Positions 35,975 to 45,303 are shown, counted from the stretch's first letter. The stretch: DNA of 64,000 bases from Chryseobacterium sp. (GCF_008014695.1 NZ_VOXE01000002.1:558001-622000); one strand, 5' to 3'. Notes: generated by a model from the sequence alone, not told the origin. A program made the numbers and translations.

Positions 35975-36000
35975 TAAAAAACTCCCGAGAATTCGGGAGT
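35975..36000 (-). terminator. Rho-independent terminator of rng
   Basis: ACTCCCGA/TCGGGAGT hairpin; on the minus strand it is followed by TTTTTTATATA. It separates the RNase G gene from the AI-2E transporter gene. Confidence 0.85.
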
Positions 36001-36075
36001 GATAGTTTTTTGAAGTTAAGCTTTCTTCACAAGCTTTTGCTGAAATTGGTTCTTTTTACTTTTACCTTGTCTCTT

Positions 36076-37635
36076 CTAATTAGAATGGCCCATCAGTTCA
36101 ACTTTCTCGGAATTAACCAGTTTGTATTCCAGATATTTAAAGGAATCACGTGGAATAATGGTCACCCATTTTTTGTATTTCAGGTACCATTTCACTTGAA
36201 TACTCATCAGACCTTTCGTCAGATATGCTTCTACAAAAGGATGAACGTGCAGAAACACTTTGCCTTTTTCAATCTGAATGATATTACGGATCACTTCCTC
36301 CATACGCTCCACCACTACAATCGGAGCAAGAATTTCACCGTCTACATTAGGGTTTTCCTCCTTCGTTTCGATGATATTTTCCGGACGTGTCCGCTGTCTC
36401 GTCATCTGGATCAGTCCGAATTTACTTGGGGGTAAAATTTTATGACGCGCTTTGTCACGCTGCATTTCCTCTTTCAGATGCTCATAAAGGTCGCGGCGGT
36501 GGTCTGCATTGATCATGTCGATAAAATCCACGACAATGATTCCGCCCATATCGCGCAGCCTGAGCTGACGGGCGATTTCGGTGGCGGCCATTTTATTGAT
36601 GTTCAGCGCATGTTCTTTGCTCGCAGAATTGCCCGAAGAAATGTTGTTCCCGGAATTCACATCAATTACGTGAAGGGCTTCTGTGTGTTCAATAACGAGA
36701 TAGGCACCTTTTGAACTTGGAATGTTGACGTGTTTCCCGAAACTCTGTTTCAGCTGTTTTTCAACATTATAATATTCCAGAAGCGGCAGCGGCTTGTCGT
36801 AAAACTGAACGATATTTTTTCTTTCTGGCGCAATGACTTCGATATAGGCTTTCATATCATTGACCATCTGTTCATCGTCGCAGATAATGGATACGAAATC
36901 GGCATTGAAATTATCGCGGAGAATGGAGGAAGCTTTGTCTTCTTCACTCAAAATCTTTCCGGGCGCTTTGTTTTTCTGGATGTTCTTGAAAGTAGTTTCC
37001 CATTTTTGAACCAGCTGGTTCATGTCGTTGTGCAGTTCTGCAACTTTTTTGCCTTCGGCAACGGTTCTGATGATGACGCCGAAACCTTCCGGCTTAATGC
37101 TTTCGATTAAAGTGCGTAAACGTTCTCTTTCTTCAGCGCTGCCTATTTTTTTGGAAATGGAGACGCTTTTGTCGAATGGAATGAGTACTAAAAATCTTCC
37201 TGTTAGGGAAATTTGGGTGGAAATTCGGGGACCTTTGGTGGAAATCGGTTCTTTCGTGATCTGCAGAATAACCAGGTCGTCCTTGGCCAGGACTTTGTCG
37301 ATGATTCCGTTTTTATGAATTTCCGGCTGAACTTCAAAATTTTTCAGGGAAGAATTCTGCTGTTTTTTGGAAACGGTGTCTTTCAGGAATTTTTTATACG
37401 TTAGATACTGCGGTCCCAGATCCTGATAATGCAGAAATGCATCTTTATCATACCCAATGCTCACAAAGGCAGCATTGAGGTTGGGTGCCAGTTTTTTTAC
37501 TTTACCGATAAATAGGTCACCTACTACAAAGTCGCTTTTGTCCTCCTGTTCGTGGAGTTCGAAAAGCCGGCCGTCTTCCAGCAGGGCAATTTTAGATTGC
37601 TCATCTTCATGTGATATAATCAGTTCTTTCTTCAT
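36076..37635 (-). CDS. rng: Ribonuclease E/G family protein (RNase G-type)
   Basis: The 519-residue endoribonuclease acts in RNA processing. It has an N-terminal S1 domain (residues ~35-125, FIGKVKKLAPNLNAAFVSIG) and the catalytic DNase I-like region with the metal-binding aspartates in HVIDVNSGN (near 327-335) and GGIIVVDFIDM (near 366-376). The segment that in proteobacterial enzymes carries the CPxC zinc-link is TRPENIIETKEENPNVDGEI here, without cysteines; I recall this as usual in Bacteroidetes. The C-terminus is short, without an RNase E scaffold tail. It lies upstream of the tiny basic protein and HU genes on the same strand. Confidence 0.9.
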   Translation of the reverse strand: MKKELIISHEDEQSKIALLEDGRLFELHEQEDKSDFVVGDLFIGKVKKLAPNLNAAFVSIGYDKDAFLHYQDLGPQYLTYKKFLKDTVSKKQQNSSLKNFEVQPEIHKNGIIDKVLAKDDLVILQITKEPISTKGPRISTQISLTGRFLVLIPFDKSVSISKKIGSAEERERLRTLIESIKPEGFGVIIRTVAEGKKVAELHNDMNQLVQKWETTFKNIQKNKAPGKILSEEDKASSILRDNFNADFVSIICDDEQMVNDMKAYIEVIAPERKNIVQFYDKPLPLLEYYNVEKQLKQSFGKHVNIPSSKGAYLVIEHTEALHVIDVNSGNNISSGNSASKEHALNINKMAATEIARQLRLRDMGGIIVVDFIDMINADHRRDLYEHLKEEMQRDKARHKILPPSKFGLIQMTRQRTRPENIIETKEENPNVDGEILAPIVVVERMEEVIRNIIQIEKGKVFLHVHPFVEAYLTKGLMSIQVKWYLKYKKWVTIIPRDSFKYLEYKLVNSEKVELMGHSN

Positions 37636-37843
37636 TTTACAGGTTCTTGTATTTTTTAAGAAATAATGAATCAGTTTTCCCCAAACCTAAAAGGCCAACT
37701 GATCTTTTGGTGGAATTTAGAAATTTCCTCTGAAGAAATCAGGAAGATGTTTCTAAACCTGCATTAAAACAAAAATATAGTCGGTGAAGTTTTATACATA
37801 TAAAAACACCAACTATATTGTTATATTGTAAATCTCTCGGAGA

Positions 37844-37933
37844 TTATTTTTTCTTATGTCTGTTTGCTCTCCTCCTTTTCTTTCTCTTGTGTGTAGCAAC
37901 TTTGTGTCTTTTTCTTTTCTTTCCGCTTGGCAT
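37844..37933 (-). CDS. Tiny highly basic conserved protein (29 aa)
   Basis: The frame MPSGKKRKRHKVATHKRKKR, ending RRANRHKKK, is almost entirely Lys, Arg and His. Nearly identical short proteins are conserved throughout Bacteroidetes next to rng and hup genes, so despite its length this is a real gene. The composition suggests RNA binding, perhaps on the ribosome; I cannot assign it to a named ribosomal protein. It lies between hup and rng on the same strand. Confidence 0.75.
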   Translation of the reverse strand: MPSGKKRKRHKVATHKRKKRRRANRHKKK

Positions 37934-37973
37934 AATTTAAAATTTTATATGTAAGTTATTGATTTGCAAATGA

Positions 37974-38264
37974 TTATTTAATCGCTACTTTGGTTTTAAC
38001 CTTTTCTACAAAAGTTTTTGAAGGTTTGAAAGCCGGAATATTGTGAGCAGGGATTTCGATGGCGGTGTTTTTCGAGATATTTCTTCCCGTTTTAGCTGCT
38101 CTGGTTTTAATAACAAACGAACCGAAGCCTCTTAAATAAACGTTATCCCCATTGTACATTGATGTTCTGATTTCCTGCATAAATGCTTCTACAACTTTCT
38201 GTGTTTCATTCTTTTCAGTTCCCAATTTGTTTGAGATCGTGTTTACCAATTCTGCCTTTGTCAT
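37974..38264 (-). CDS. HU/IHF family DNA-binding protein
   Basis: The 96-residue HU-type protein has the fold order MTKAELVNTISNKLG (N-terminal helices), NVYLRGFGSFVIKTRAAKTGRN (beta arm start, residues ~43-64) and IPAHNIPAFKPSKTFVEKV at the end. It compacts and bends DNA. It is upstream of the 29-aa basic protein and rng. The promoter box is at 38294-38301. Confidence 0.95.
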   Translation of the reverse strand: MTKAELVNTISNKLGTEKNETQKVVEAFMQEIRTSMYNGDNVYLRGFGSFVIKTRAAKTGRNISKNTAIEIPAHNIPAFKPSKTFVEKVKTKVAIK

Positions 38265-38293
38265 TTCCTTTATTTATTTATATTTTTGGTGTG

Positions 38294-38301
38294 CAAATAT
38301 A
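38294..38301 (-). promoter_or_regulatory. -7 element (TATATTTG) of the HU gene
   Basis: Minus strand TATATTTG, 30 bases before the HU ATG; a TTG lies about 25 bases further upstream, slightly outside the usual spacing. The divergent mutY starts 10 bases away on the other side. Confidence 0.55.
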
Positions 38302-38311
38302 AAACTTATTT

Positions 38312-39343
38312 TTGAAAACTAAAAAACAAAATGCTGATTTTCTTCACGTTGGTGTAAAATTATTGGCCTGGTACAAAATCCACGGAAGAGATTTGCCCTT
38401 TCGCAATACGAAAGATCCTTATAAAATCTGGATCTGTGAAATCATTTTCCAGCAAACCCGTATTGAACAGGGTTTGAATCATTATAACTCCTTTATCAAA
38501 AGATTTCCCGACGTTGAAACTCTGGCCAATGCTGAAAATGATGAGGTTTTGCTGTACTGGAAGGGCCTGGGCTACTATTCCCGCGCGATTAACCTTCACA
38601 TTGCCGCGAAACAGATTGTAGAAAATTTCGGTGGCAAATTCCCCGAAAATTACGACGACATCCTGAATCTGAAAGGCGTGGGGAAATATACGGCCGCGGC
38701 GATCTCCAGTATTTGCTTCGGAAAAGCCATTCCGGCTGTGGACGGAAATTTTTACCGCGTCCTGTCCCGGGTTTTTGCGGATGATTTTGATGTCTCTAGT
38801 CCTAAAGCTTTTGCTTATTTTTCTGAACTTGTCCTTAAAATGATGCCTGAAAATGAAGCAGGATATTTTAATGAGGCCATGATGGATCTGGGTTCAGCAA
38901 TCTGCAAACCAAGGAATCCGGAGTGTGAAATCTGTCCTTTAAATAAAGACTGTCTTGCGTTTAATTTGGGACTTGTTCAAAACTTCCCAGTAAAAACCAA
39001 GAAAACGAAGCCCACAGATCTGGAACTGATTTATTATTTCGTGGAATTCAACGGTGATTTTCTAATACGGCAAAGAAAGGAAGACTTCATCTGGAAAAGA
39101 CTTTTTGAATTTCCTACGGAGATTCCGGCAGCTTTCGAAGAATTTATCATCCATCACAAAACGGTACTCCACAAGCTCACGCACAAAAATCTTACGGTTC
39201 AGATGTACAGGGTGCAGCCTGATTCTGAAAGCGTTTTCAGGAGTTTCGCGGAACAGGGAGCCTTCAGCATTGTGAATGTGGAGGAATTTCACCGCAAATC
39301 ATTTCCGAAACCGCTTGAAAATTATGTCAACAGCATCTTTTAA
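38312..39343 (+). CDS. mutY: A/G-specific adenine glycosylase MutY
   Basis: Removes adenine mispaired with 8-oxoguanine. The 343-residue protein has the HhH-GPD core: WICEIIFQQTRIEQGLNHY (about residues 41-59), the HhH motif LKGVGKYTAAAISSICF with the catalytic Asp in PAVDGNFYRVL, and the 4Fe-4S ligands in CKPRNPECEICPLNKDC (about 194-210). A NUDIX-like C-terminal domain recognises 8-oxoG. It is followed by gldD after 52 bases. In many Flavobacteriia ssb and gldE lie between them; they are absent here. Confidence 0.95.
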   Translation: MKTKKQNADFLHVGVKLLAWYKIHGRDLPFRNTKDPYKIWICEIIFQQTRIEQGLNHYNSFIKRFPDVETLANAENDEVLLYWKGLGYYSRAINLHIAAKQIVENFGGKFPENYDDILNLKGVGKYTAAAISSICFGKAIPAVDGNFYRVLSRVFADDFDVSSPKAFAYFSELVLKMMPENEAGYFNEAMMDLGSAICKPRNPECEICPLNKDCLAFNLGLVQNFPVKTKKTKPTDLELIYYFVEFNGDFLIRQRKEDFIWKRLFEFPTEIPAAFEEFIIHHKTVLHKLTHKNLTVQMYRVQPDSESVFRSFAEQGAFSIVNVEEFHRKSFPKPLENYVNSIF

Positions 39344-39395
39344 AACAATGAAACCGATTAAGCTTCATCTAAAATCAAATTCGTATTTTTACAAA

Positions 39396-39950
39396 ATGTT
39401 TAAAAAACTTATTTTCGTTTTTGCAGGCACACTGCTCATTTCATGCAGTAAAGAAGCGGTTCCGAAACCTTCCGGTGAGCTTCGCCTGGAATATCCCACA
39501 CCAAAATATAAGCCTTTTGTCAATTCATGTTCCTACACGTTCGAGTATTCGGATTTTGCTGAAATTACGAATGCAAAAAAGCCGTGCTGGTTCTATCTTA
39601 CCTATCCAAAAATGAAAGCAAAGGTTTTTCTGACTTATTATCCTATCAATAACGACTTCGACCTTCATATAAAAGAGGCGGAAAAAATGGTCTATGAACA
39701 TACCATAAAGGCCAGTTCCATTGAAACAAAATCCTTTGCCTATCCGGAAAGGAATGTTTTCGGGAATTTTTATGAACTGAAAGGTCAGAGCGCTTCGAAT
39801 CTGCAGTTTTATGCAACCGATTCCACGAAGCATTTTGTAACAGGATATTTGTATTTCAACACCAGACCGAAACCGGATTCTCTGGCTCCCGCTGTTGACT
39901 ATGTAAAAAAAGACCTGCTTCATCTGCTCGACACTTTTGAATGGAAGTGA
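39396..39950 (+). CDS. gldD: Gliding motility lipoprotein GldD
   Basis: Start at the ATG at 39396 (MFKKLIFVFAGTLLISCSKE), which gives a lipoprotein signal with the processed Cys at residue 17. The body matches GldD: GELRLEYPTPKYKPF, CSYTFEYSDFAEI, KPCWFYLTYPKMKAKVFLTY and TDSTKHFVTGYLYFNTRPKPDSLAPAVDYV. GldD is required for gliding and is linked to the type IX secretion apparatus in Flavobacterium johnsoniae. The longer frame starting at 39276 overlaps mutY and is not the real start. Confidence 0.9.
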   Translation: MFKKLIFVFAGTLLISCSKEAVPKPSGELRLEYPTPKYKPFVNSCSYTFEYSDFAEITNAKKPCWFYLTYPKMKAKVFLTYYPINNDFDLHIKEAEKMVYEHTIKASSIETKSFAYPERNVFGNFYELKGQSASNLQFYATDSTKHFVTGYLYFNTRPKPDSLAPAVDYVKKDLLHLLDTFEWK

Positions 39951-40019
39951 GAAGAATTGAAGCAATACGCCGGGATCCGTCCGTGATCTTTAAATCAATC
40001 AAATAATAAAAAGAGATAA

Positions 40020-40940
40020 ATGAAACTTTTAGTAGTAGGAAGTGTAGCCTTTGACGCGATAGAAACCCCATTCGGGAAAACAGATAAAATTTTAGGCGGT
40101 GCCGCAACGTATATCGGTTTGGCCGCTTCTGTAATGGATGTGAAATCTGGTATTGTTTCGGTGGTTGGCGGCGATTTCCCCCAAACTGATCTGGACATGC
40201 TTTCAGACCGGGGTGTAAACATCGAAGGAATTGAAATCGTGAAGGAAGGTAAAACTTTTTTCTGGAGCGGGAAATACCATAACGACCTGAACACAAGAGA
40301 TACTTTAGTTACCGAAGTGAATGTGCTGGAAAACTTTGATCCAAAAATTCCGGCTTCGATGCAGGATGCTGAGATTTTACTTTTAGGCAACCTTCATCCG
40401 GGCGTTCAGTTGTCGGTTCTTGAAAAAATGGAAAAAAAGCCCAAACTCGTTATTTTGGACACGATGAATTTCTGGATGGATTCTGCACTGGATATCTTAA
40501 TGGAAATGGTGAAAAAAACCGACGTGATTACCATCAATGATGAGGAGGCAAGACAGCTTTCCGGTGAGTATTCACTGGTTAAAGCCGCTAAAAAAATTCA
40601 TGAAATGGGTCCGCAGTTTGTCATCATTAAAAAAGGTGAGCACGGCGCACTGCTTTTCCATGAAGGAAAAATATTTGCGATTCCTGCTTTGCCGCTTGAG
40701 GAAGTTTTTGATCCAACAGGAGCCGGAGATACCTTTGCAGGGGGTTTTGCCTCTTATTTGGCGAAGAAAGGTTCGATGACTTTTGAAACCATGAAAGCTG
40801 CACTAATTGTGGGTTCTGCAATGGCGTCCTTTACCGTGGAAAAATTCGGAACAGAAAGGCTTCAGGAAATTACTGCAGATGATATGGACCGAAGAATTAA
40901 AGAATTTAAAGAACTCACTACTTTCGAAGTAGGAGTTTGA
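40020..40940 (+). CDS. PfkB family sugar kinase
   Basis: The 306-residue ribokinase-like protein has an N-terminal GGAATYIGLAASVMDV (residues ~26-41) and the PfkB signature FDPTGAGDTFAGGFASYLA near 230-248 with the catalytic Asp in GAGD. The substrate (sugar or nucleoside) cannot be told. It is cytosolic. It sits 69 bases after gldD on the same strand and 87 bases before a SurA-like gene that has its own promoter. Confidence 0.9.
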   Translation: MKLLVVGSVAFDAIETPFGKTDKILGGAATYIGLAASVMDVKSGIVSVVGGDFPQTDLDMLSDRGVNIEGIEIVKEGKTFFWSGKYHNDLNTRDTLVTEVNVLENFDPKIPASMQDAEILLLGNLHPGVQLSVLEKMEKKPKLVILDTMNFWMDSALDILMEMVKKTDVITINDEEARQLSGEYSLVKAAKKIHEMGPQFVIIKKGEHGALLFHEGKIFAIPALPLEEVFDPTGAGDTFAGGFASYLAKKGSMTFETMKAALIVGSAMASFTVEKFGTERLQEITADDMDRRIKEFKELTTFEVGV

Positions 40941-40975
40941 TTGTTACAATTTTAAGAAATAATTATCAAAAAAAA

Positions 40976-41007
40976 TTGAGACTTATTCAATTAGAATTCT
41001 AAATTTG
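40976..41007 (+). promoter_or_regulatory. Promoter of the SurA-like gene
   Basis: TTG (40976-40978), 21 bases, TAAATTTG (41000-41007): a full match to the flavobacterial TTG-N17-23-TAnnTTTG consensus, 20 bases before the ATG at 41028. Confidence 0.75.
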
Positions 41008-41027
41008 CAACTTACTAAAAATAAAAC

Positions 41028-42395
41028 ATGATTAACAGACTAAAAATCACTTTACTATTGGGGATTTTTTCACTTCTATTTTCTTCAAATTTTAACGCAC
41101 AGATACAACCAGGTCAGCTTATTGACGGTATTGCCGCTGTGGTAGGGGATGAAATTGTTTTGGAATCGGATATTGAGGAACAGGCCAACTATGCAAAACA
41201 GCAGGGTGCAAACGTTTCCGATAAATGCCAGTTTCTGGAAAGTATTGTGAATAATAAACTGCTTATTTACGAAGCGAAAAAAGATACGCTTATCGAAAAC
41301 CGCTCTGCAGCAATAAAAGAACAGGCTAATGCAAAATATCAGCAGATTGTTGGTCAGTTTCCGGATGAAAAAACAATGCTTGCAACTTACAAGTTCCGGA
41401 ACCAATATGAAATGAAAAATGCAATTGAGAAAATTGATACGGATAATTATTACGGACAGGCCAAATACCAGCGCATTACAGAAAAAGCCGATGTTACTCC
41501 GAATGAGGTGACCGATTTTTTCAATATGTTCAAAACGCAGCTTCCTGAAGTTAAGGATGAAGTTACATTGTCGCAGATCAGCATTTATCCAAAACTTACC
41601 GAGGCACACAAAGCAGAAATTATCGGAAGACTTAACAAAATCCGTCAGGACATCCTGAAGGGCGAAACTTTTGAAAGTCAGGCGCGTATTTATTCCGAAG
41701 ATCCGGGTTCCGCTTCCAACGGAGGGCTTTATAAAAATATTTCCAAGGGAAAAATGGTAAAACCTTTTGAAGCAGCAGCACTGAACCTTCAGGAAGGCGA
41801 AATTTCTGACCCTATTGAATCGGAATTTGGTTACCATCTCATTCAGCTTGAAAAAAGATCAGGAAAAATGTATGACGCACGTCATATCCTGATTAAGGCG
41901 GAACCAAATGCAGAAGAAATTGCAAATGCCAAAAAAGAACTCGACAGTATTAAAACTCAGATTATAGCAGGGAAAATGACCTTCAAGGAAGCAGCATTTA
42001 AATATTCTGATGACAAAAGAACAAAATTCAACGGTGGAATGCTTGCAAACAGCGAAACTGGTTCAGACAGGCTGGAAAAACTCAACCTTCCGCCTACCGT
42101 TAGTTATCAGATTGCAGGTTTAAATGCGGGAGATTTCACAGAAGTTTTTGAAGACGAAATGAACCAGAAAAAAACCGTCACTCTCATTAAAATGAATGAA
42201 ATTATTCCGGCGCACCAACTTGATACCGCAACTGATTATGACCGTATCAAACAGATGGCCCTCAACAAAAAGAAAAATGAAATGGTTGAAAAGTGGGTCA
42301 ATGAAAAACTTCCGAATACTTTCATCTCCATTGATAACCGTTATAAGGACTGCACCTTTAAAACCGACTGGAACAAGAAAGCACTTACCAAATAA
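41028..42395 (+). CDS. Periplasmic peptidyl-prolyl isomerase, SurA-like
   Basis: The 455-residue protein has a signal peptide (MINRLKITLLLGIFSLLFSSNFNAQ), a SurA-type N-terminal chaperone region (GIAAVVGDEIVLESDIEEQA, residues ~34-53) and two parvulin domains (about 175-275, QISIYPKLTEAHKAEI to GYHLIQLEKRSG; and about 285-385, ARHILIKAEPNAEEI). It folds outer-membrane proteins in the periplasm. It has its own promoter; a terminator follows at 42413. Confidence 0.9.
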   Translation: MINRLKITLLLGIFSLLFSSNFNAQIQPGQLIDGIAAVVGDEIVLESDIEEQANYAKQQGANVSDKCQFLESIVNNKLLIYEAKKDTLIENRSAAIKEQANAKYQQIVGQFPDEKTMLATYKFRNQYEMKNAIEKIDTDNYYGQAKYQRITEKADVTPNEVTDFFNMFKTQLPEVKDEVTLSQISIYPKLTEAHKAEIIGRLNKIRQDILKGETFESQARIYSEDPGSASNGGLYKNISKGKMVKPFEAAALNLQEGEISDPIESEFGYHLIQLEKRSGKMYDARHILIKAEPNAEEIANAKKELDSIKTQIIAGKMTFKEAAFKYSDDKRTKFNGGMLANSETGSDRLEKLNLPPTVSYQIAGLNAGDFTEVFEDEMNQKKTVTLIKMNEIIPAHQLDTATDYDRIKQMALNKKKNEMVEKWVNEKLPNTFISIDNRYKDCTFKTDWNKKALTK

Positions 42396-42412
42396 TAATA
42401 ATAATCCCTGAA

Positions 42413-42432
42413 ACTTCAGGGATTTTTTTTGT
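42413..42432 (+). terminator. Rho-independent terminator
   Basis: ATCCCTGAA/TTCAGGGAT hairpin followed by T8, after the SurA-like gene. Confidence 0.85.
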
Positions 42433-42458
42433 CATCAAATTATTTTTAAATTTACGCA

Positions 42459-43439
42459 ATGAGCAGTTATATCGATTTCGGGACCGCCGGAAAACTTTAC
42501 AGCGAAAAAAGAAACAGAATCACCCAACTCTTTAATATTCAATATCCCATTGTTCAGGGCGGAATGATCTGGCATTCCGGCTGGCGGCTTGCTTCTGCCG
42601 TTTCCAACTGCGGAGGTTTGGGATTGATAGGAGCCGGAAGTATGTATCCGGATATTTTAAGGGAAAATATAAGAAAGTGCAAAGCAGCGACCGATAAACC
42701 TTTTGGCGTTAACGTTCCGATGCTGTACCCGAATCTCGAGGAAATTTTTAAAATTATCCTGGAAGAAGAGGTGAAAATCGTTTTTACTTCTGCCGGAAAT
42801 CCCAAAACCTATACCGAAACCCTGAAAAAAGAAGGATTAAAGGTAGCACATGTGGTTTCCTCCACCAAATTTGCCTTAAAATGTCAGGACGCAGGCGTTG
42901 ATGCCGTGGTTGCTGAAGGTTTTGAAGCAGGCGGACATAACGGGCGCGATGAAACCACCACATTCTGCCTGATTCCGAACGTCCGAAAAAATATTGAACT
43001 TCCGTTGATCGCAGCCGGTGGAATTGCACTGGGATCACAGATGAAAGCGGCGATGATTTTGGGAGCTGACGGCGTGCAGATCGGGTCGAGATTTGCAGCT
43101 ACCACTGAAGCAAGTTCCCATCAAAACTGGAAAAATAAAATCACCGAACTTCAGGAAGGCGACACCCAGCTGACTTTAAAGGAACTGGCGCCTGTACGTT
43201 TGGTAAAAAACGATTTTTTTTACGGTCTTGAAAGGCTTTACGAGACAGGACGGGATGTGGAAGCATTGAAAGAAACCCTCGGACGCGCTCGTGCAAAACG
43301 CGGAATGTTTGAAGGAGACCTGAAAGAGGGCGAACTGGAAATAGGGCAGGTTTCAGCCTTAATTGATGAAATTCTGCCTGTGGAAGCCGTTTTTAAAAAC
43401 CTGTTAAAAGAGTTTGAAGCCGCAGATTTTAAATTATAG
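42459..43439 (+). CDS. Nitronate monooxygenase / FabK-like flavin enzyme
   Basis: The 326-residue TIM-barrel FMN protein of the 2-nitropropane dioxygenase family has PIVQGGMIWHSGWRLASAVS at about residues 28-47, a GLGLIGAGSM FMN loop, VVAEGFEAGGHNGRDE at about 149-164 and AAGGIALGSQMKAAMILGAD near 185-205. The family includes nitronate monooxygenases and FabK-type enoyl-ACP reductases; the sequence alone does not separate them. Convergent with the acyl-CoA ligase gene across a shared terminator. Confidence 0.85.
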   Translation: MSSYIDFGTAGKLYSEKRNRITQLFNIQYPIVQGGMIWHSGWRLASAVSNCGGLGLIGAGSMYPDILRENIRKCKAATDKPFGVNVPMLYPNLEEIFKIILEEEVKIVFTSAGNPKTYTETLKKEGLKVAHVVSSTKFALKCQDAGVDAVVAEGFEAGGHNGRDETTTFCLIPNVRKNIELPLIAAGGIALGSQMKAAMILGADGVQIGSRFAATTEASSHQNWKNKITELQEGDTQLTLKELAPVRLVKNDFFYGLERLYETGRDVEALKETLGRARAKRGMFEGDLKEGELEIGQVSALIDEILPVEAVFKNLLKEFEAADFKL

Positions 43440-43485
43440 AAAAGTAGATTGAAACTTCTCTTCAATCTTATATTTAAGTATAAAA

Positions 43486-43512
43486 AAAACACGGACAAAA
43501 GCCGTGTTTTTT
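43486..43512. terminator. Bidirectional terminator
   Basis: AAAACACGG/CCGTGTTTT hairpin with A tract on the left and T tract on the right, between two convergent genes. Confidence 0.85.
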
Positions 43513-43530
43513 CAATTTTTTAAGAAGTTT

Positions 43531-45303
43531 TTAGTAACCGTACATACTGTTGTACAGATCAATGTATCTTTCTTTCACCGCTTTTCGTTTAAGCTTTAAA
43601 GTCGGAGTCAGAAGCCCCAGGTCGATTGACCACACTTCAGGGGTGAGTTCAAACTTCTTAATCTGTTCCCAGCTGCCAAGTTTTGTATTCAGATAATCGA
43701 TTTCTTTTCCGATCCGGTCTTTCAGTTCAGTGTTTTTTACCATCTCCGCCGGTGTGGTTCCGATGTTGAGATGGTGCCTTTCTGCCCAGTTTTTCACAAA
43801 ATCGAAATTGGGCTGTATGAATGCCGTAGGCATTTTTTCACCGTCGCCCACGACCATGATCTGTTCGATGAATTTGGAAGATTTTGCAAGATTTTCAATG
43901 ACCTGCGGCGCAATGTATTTTCCACCGGAAGTTTTGAACATCTCTTTTTTACGGTCGGTGATTTTCAGGAAACCTTCGCTGTCGATGTGGCCGATGTCGC
44001 CTGTTTTAAAGAACCCGTCTTCGGTAAAGACTTCTTTCGTCATGGTCTCGTTCTTGAAATATCCTTTAAAAACGGATGGACCTTTTACGGTAATTTCGCC
44101 GTCTTCCTGGATTTTTACCGTCAGGTTATCCAGAACATGGCCTACCGTTCCGATTTTCATTTTTTCGAAACTGTTAACGGAGATTACAGGAGAAGTTTCA
44201 GTTAAACCATAGCCTTCCAGAATAGGAATTCCTGCATTCTGAAACATTCTGTTCAGCCTTTCAGACAGTGCTGCAGATCCTGAAACGAGCGTGATGATAT
44301 TTCCGCCTAAACCTTCTCTCCATTTCGAAAATACGAGTTTATCGGCAATGATTTCTTTGATACCCGAAGGTTTGCCGATGTTCTGTTTGGCTTTGTTTAC
44401 ACCAAGCGCCCAAAGGAATATTTTGGATTTAAGCCCGCCTGCATGGGTGCCTTTGTCGTATATTTTATCGTAAACTTTTTCTATAAGTCTCGGTACCACC
44501 GACATGATATGCGGTTTGACTTCTTTGATGTTTTCGCCCATTTTATCAATGCTTTCAGCAAAATAAACCGTAAAACCGTTGTATTGGTAAAGGTAAAAAA
44601 GCATTCTTTCGAAGATGTGGCAAATCGGCAGAAAGCTTAGAACGACCACATCTTTATTGTTCATTCCTTTTTTTCGCGGAATTCTGGGATCAGAAGCCAT
44701 TACATTCGAAACAATATTGCGGTGCGTAAGCATAACCCCTTTGGGTCTTCCGGTGGTTCCGGAGGTATAAATAATCGTGGCTAAATCTTCAGAATTGATG
44801 CTGTTGGCAAGATCGTCCACTTCATTTTGGATCGAGTGGTCTTCACCGAGGTCCAGTATTTCGTTCCAGCTGGCTTCTCCCTCAACCGTGTCAAAGGTGA
44901 AAATACCCTGTAATGTCGGTACTTTTGATTTGATCAGCAATACTTTATCCAGAAGAACCCGGTCTGAAACAAAACAGTATTTTACCTCTGCATCATTGAA
45001 GATGAAATCGTAATCCTCCGCTGAAATAGTAGGATATACCGGTACCGAAACGGCACCGATCTGTGAAATTCCGAGATCCATCACCGCCCATTCTGTTCGG
45101 GTTGCAGAAGTGATGAGCGCAATTTTATCGCCCGGTTTTATACCGGATTTCAGAAGTCCACGGGAAATTTTGTTTCCTAAATTAATAAATTCCTGAGTGG
45201 AGGTTTTTTGCCATTCACCATGATATTTCGTCACAAACATATCATCTTTGGGAAATTTCTCCAAAGCCTGATGTGCAAAATCAAAGAGTCTTTTTATCGG
45301 CAT
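43531..45303 (-). CDS. Long-chain acyl-CoA synthetase (AMP-forming)
   Basis: Activates fatty acids with ATP and CoA. The start is placed at the ATG at 45303 (MPIKRLFDFAHQALEKF), giving 590 residues; the longer frame to 45369 is rich in basic residues with no family match. Motifs: P-loop-like TIIYTSGTTGRPKGVMLTHRN (near 170-190), the adenylation core ILEGYGLTETSPV and FKTGDIGHIDSEGFLKITDRKKEM near 450-475. Eukaryote-like (FAA1/LACS) subtype. It is divergent from the acyl-CoA dehydrogenase gene, suggesting shared fatty-acid metabolism. Confidence 0.9.
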   Translation of the reverse strand: MPIKRLFDFAHQALEKFPKDDMFVTKYHGEWQKTSTQEFINLGNKISRGLLKSGIKPGDKIALITSATRTEWAVMDLGISQIGAVSVPVYPTISAEDYDFIFNDAEVKYCFVSDRVLLDKVLLIKSKVPTLQGIFTFDTVEGEASWNEILDLGEDHSIQNEVDDLANSINSEDLATIIYTSGTTGRPKGVMLTHRNIVSNVMASDPRIPRKKGMNNKDVVVLSFLPICHIFERMLFYLYQYNGFTVYFAESIDKMGENIKEVKPHIMSVVPRLIEKVYDKIYDKGTHAGGLKSKIFLWALGVNKAKQNIGKPSGIKEIIADKLVFSKWREGLGGNIITLVSGSAALSERLNRMFQNAGIPILEGYGLTETSPVISVNSFEKMKIGTVGHVLDNLTVKIQEDGEITVKGPSVFKGYFKNETMTKEVFTEDGFFKTGDIGHIDSEGFLKITDRKKEMFKTSGGKYIAPQVIENLAKSSKFIEQIMVVGDGEKMPTAFIQPNFDFVKNWAERHHLNIGTTPAEMVKNTELKDRIGKEIDYLNTKLGSWEQIKKFELTPEVWSIDLGLLTPTLKLKRKAVKERYIDLYNSMYGY

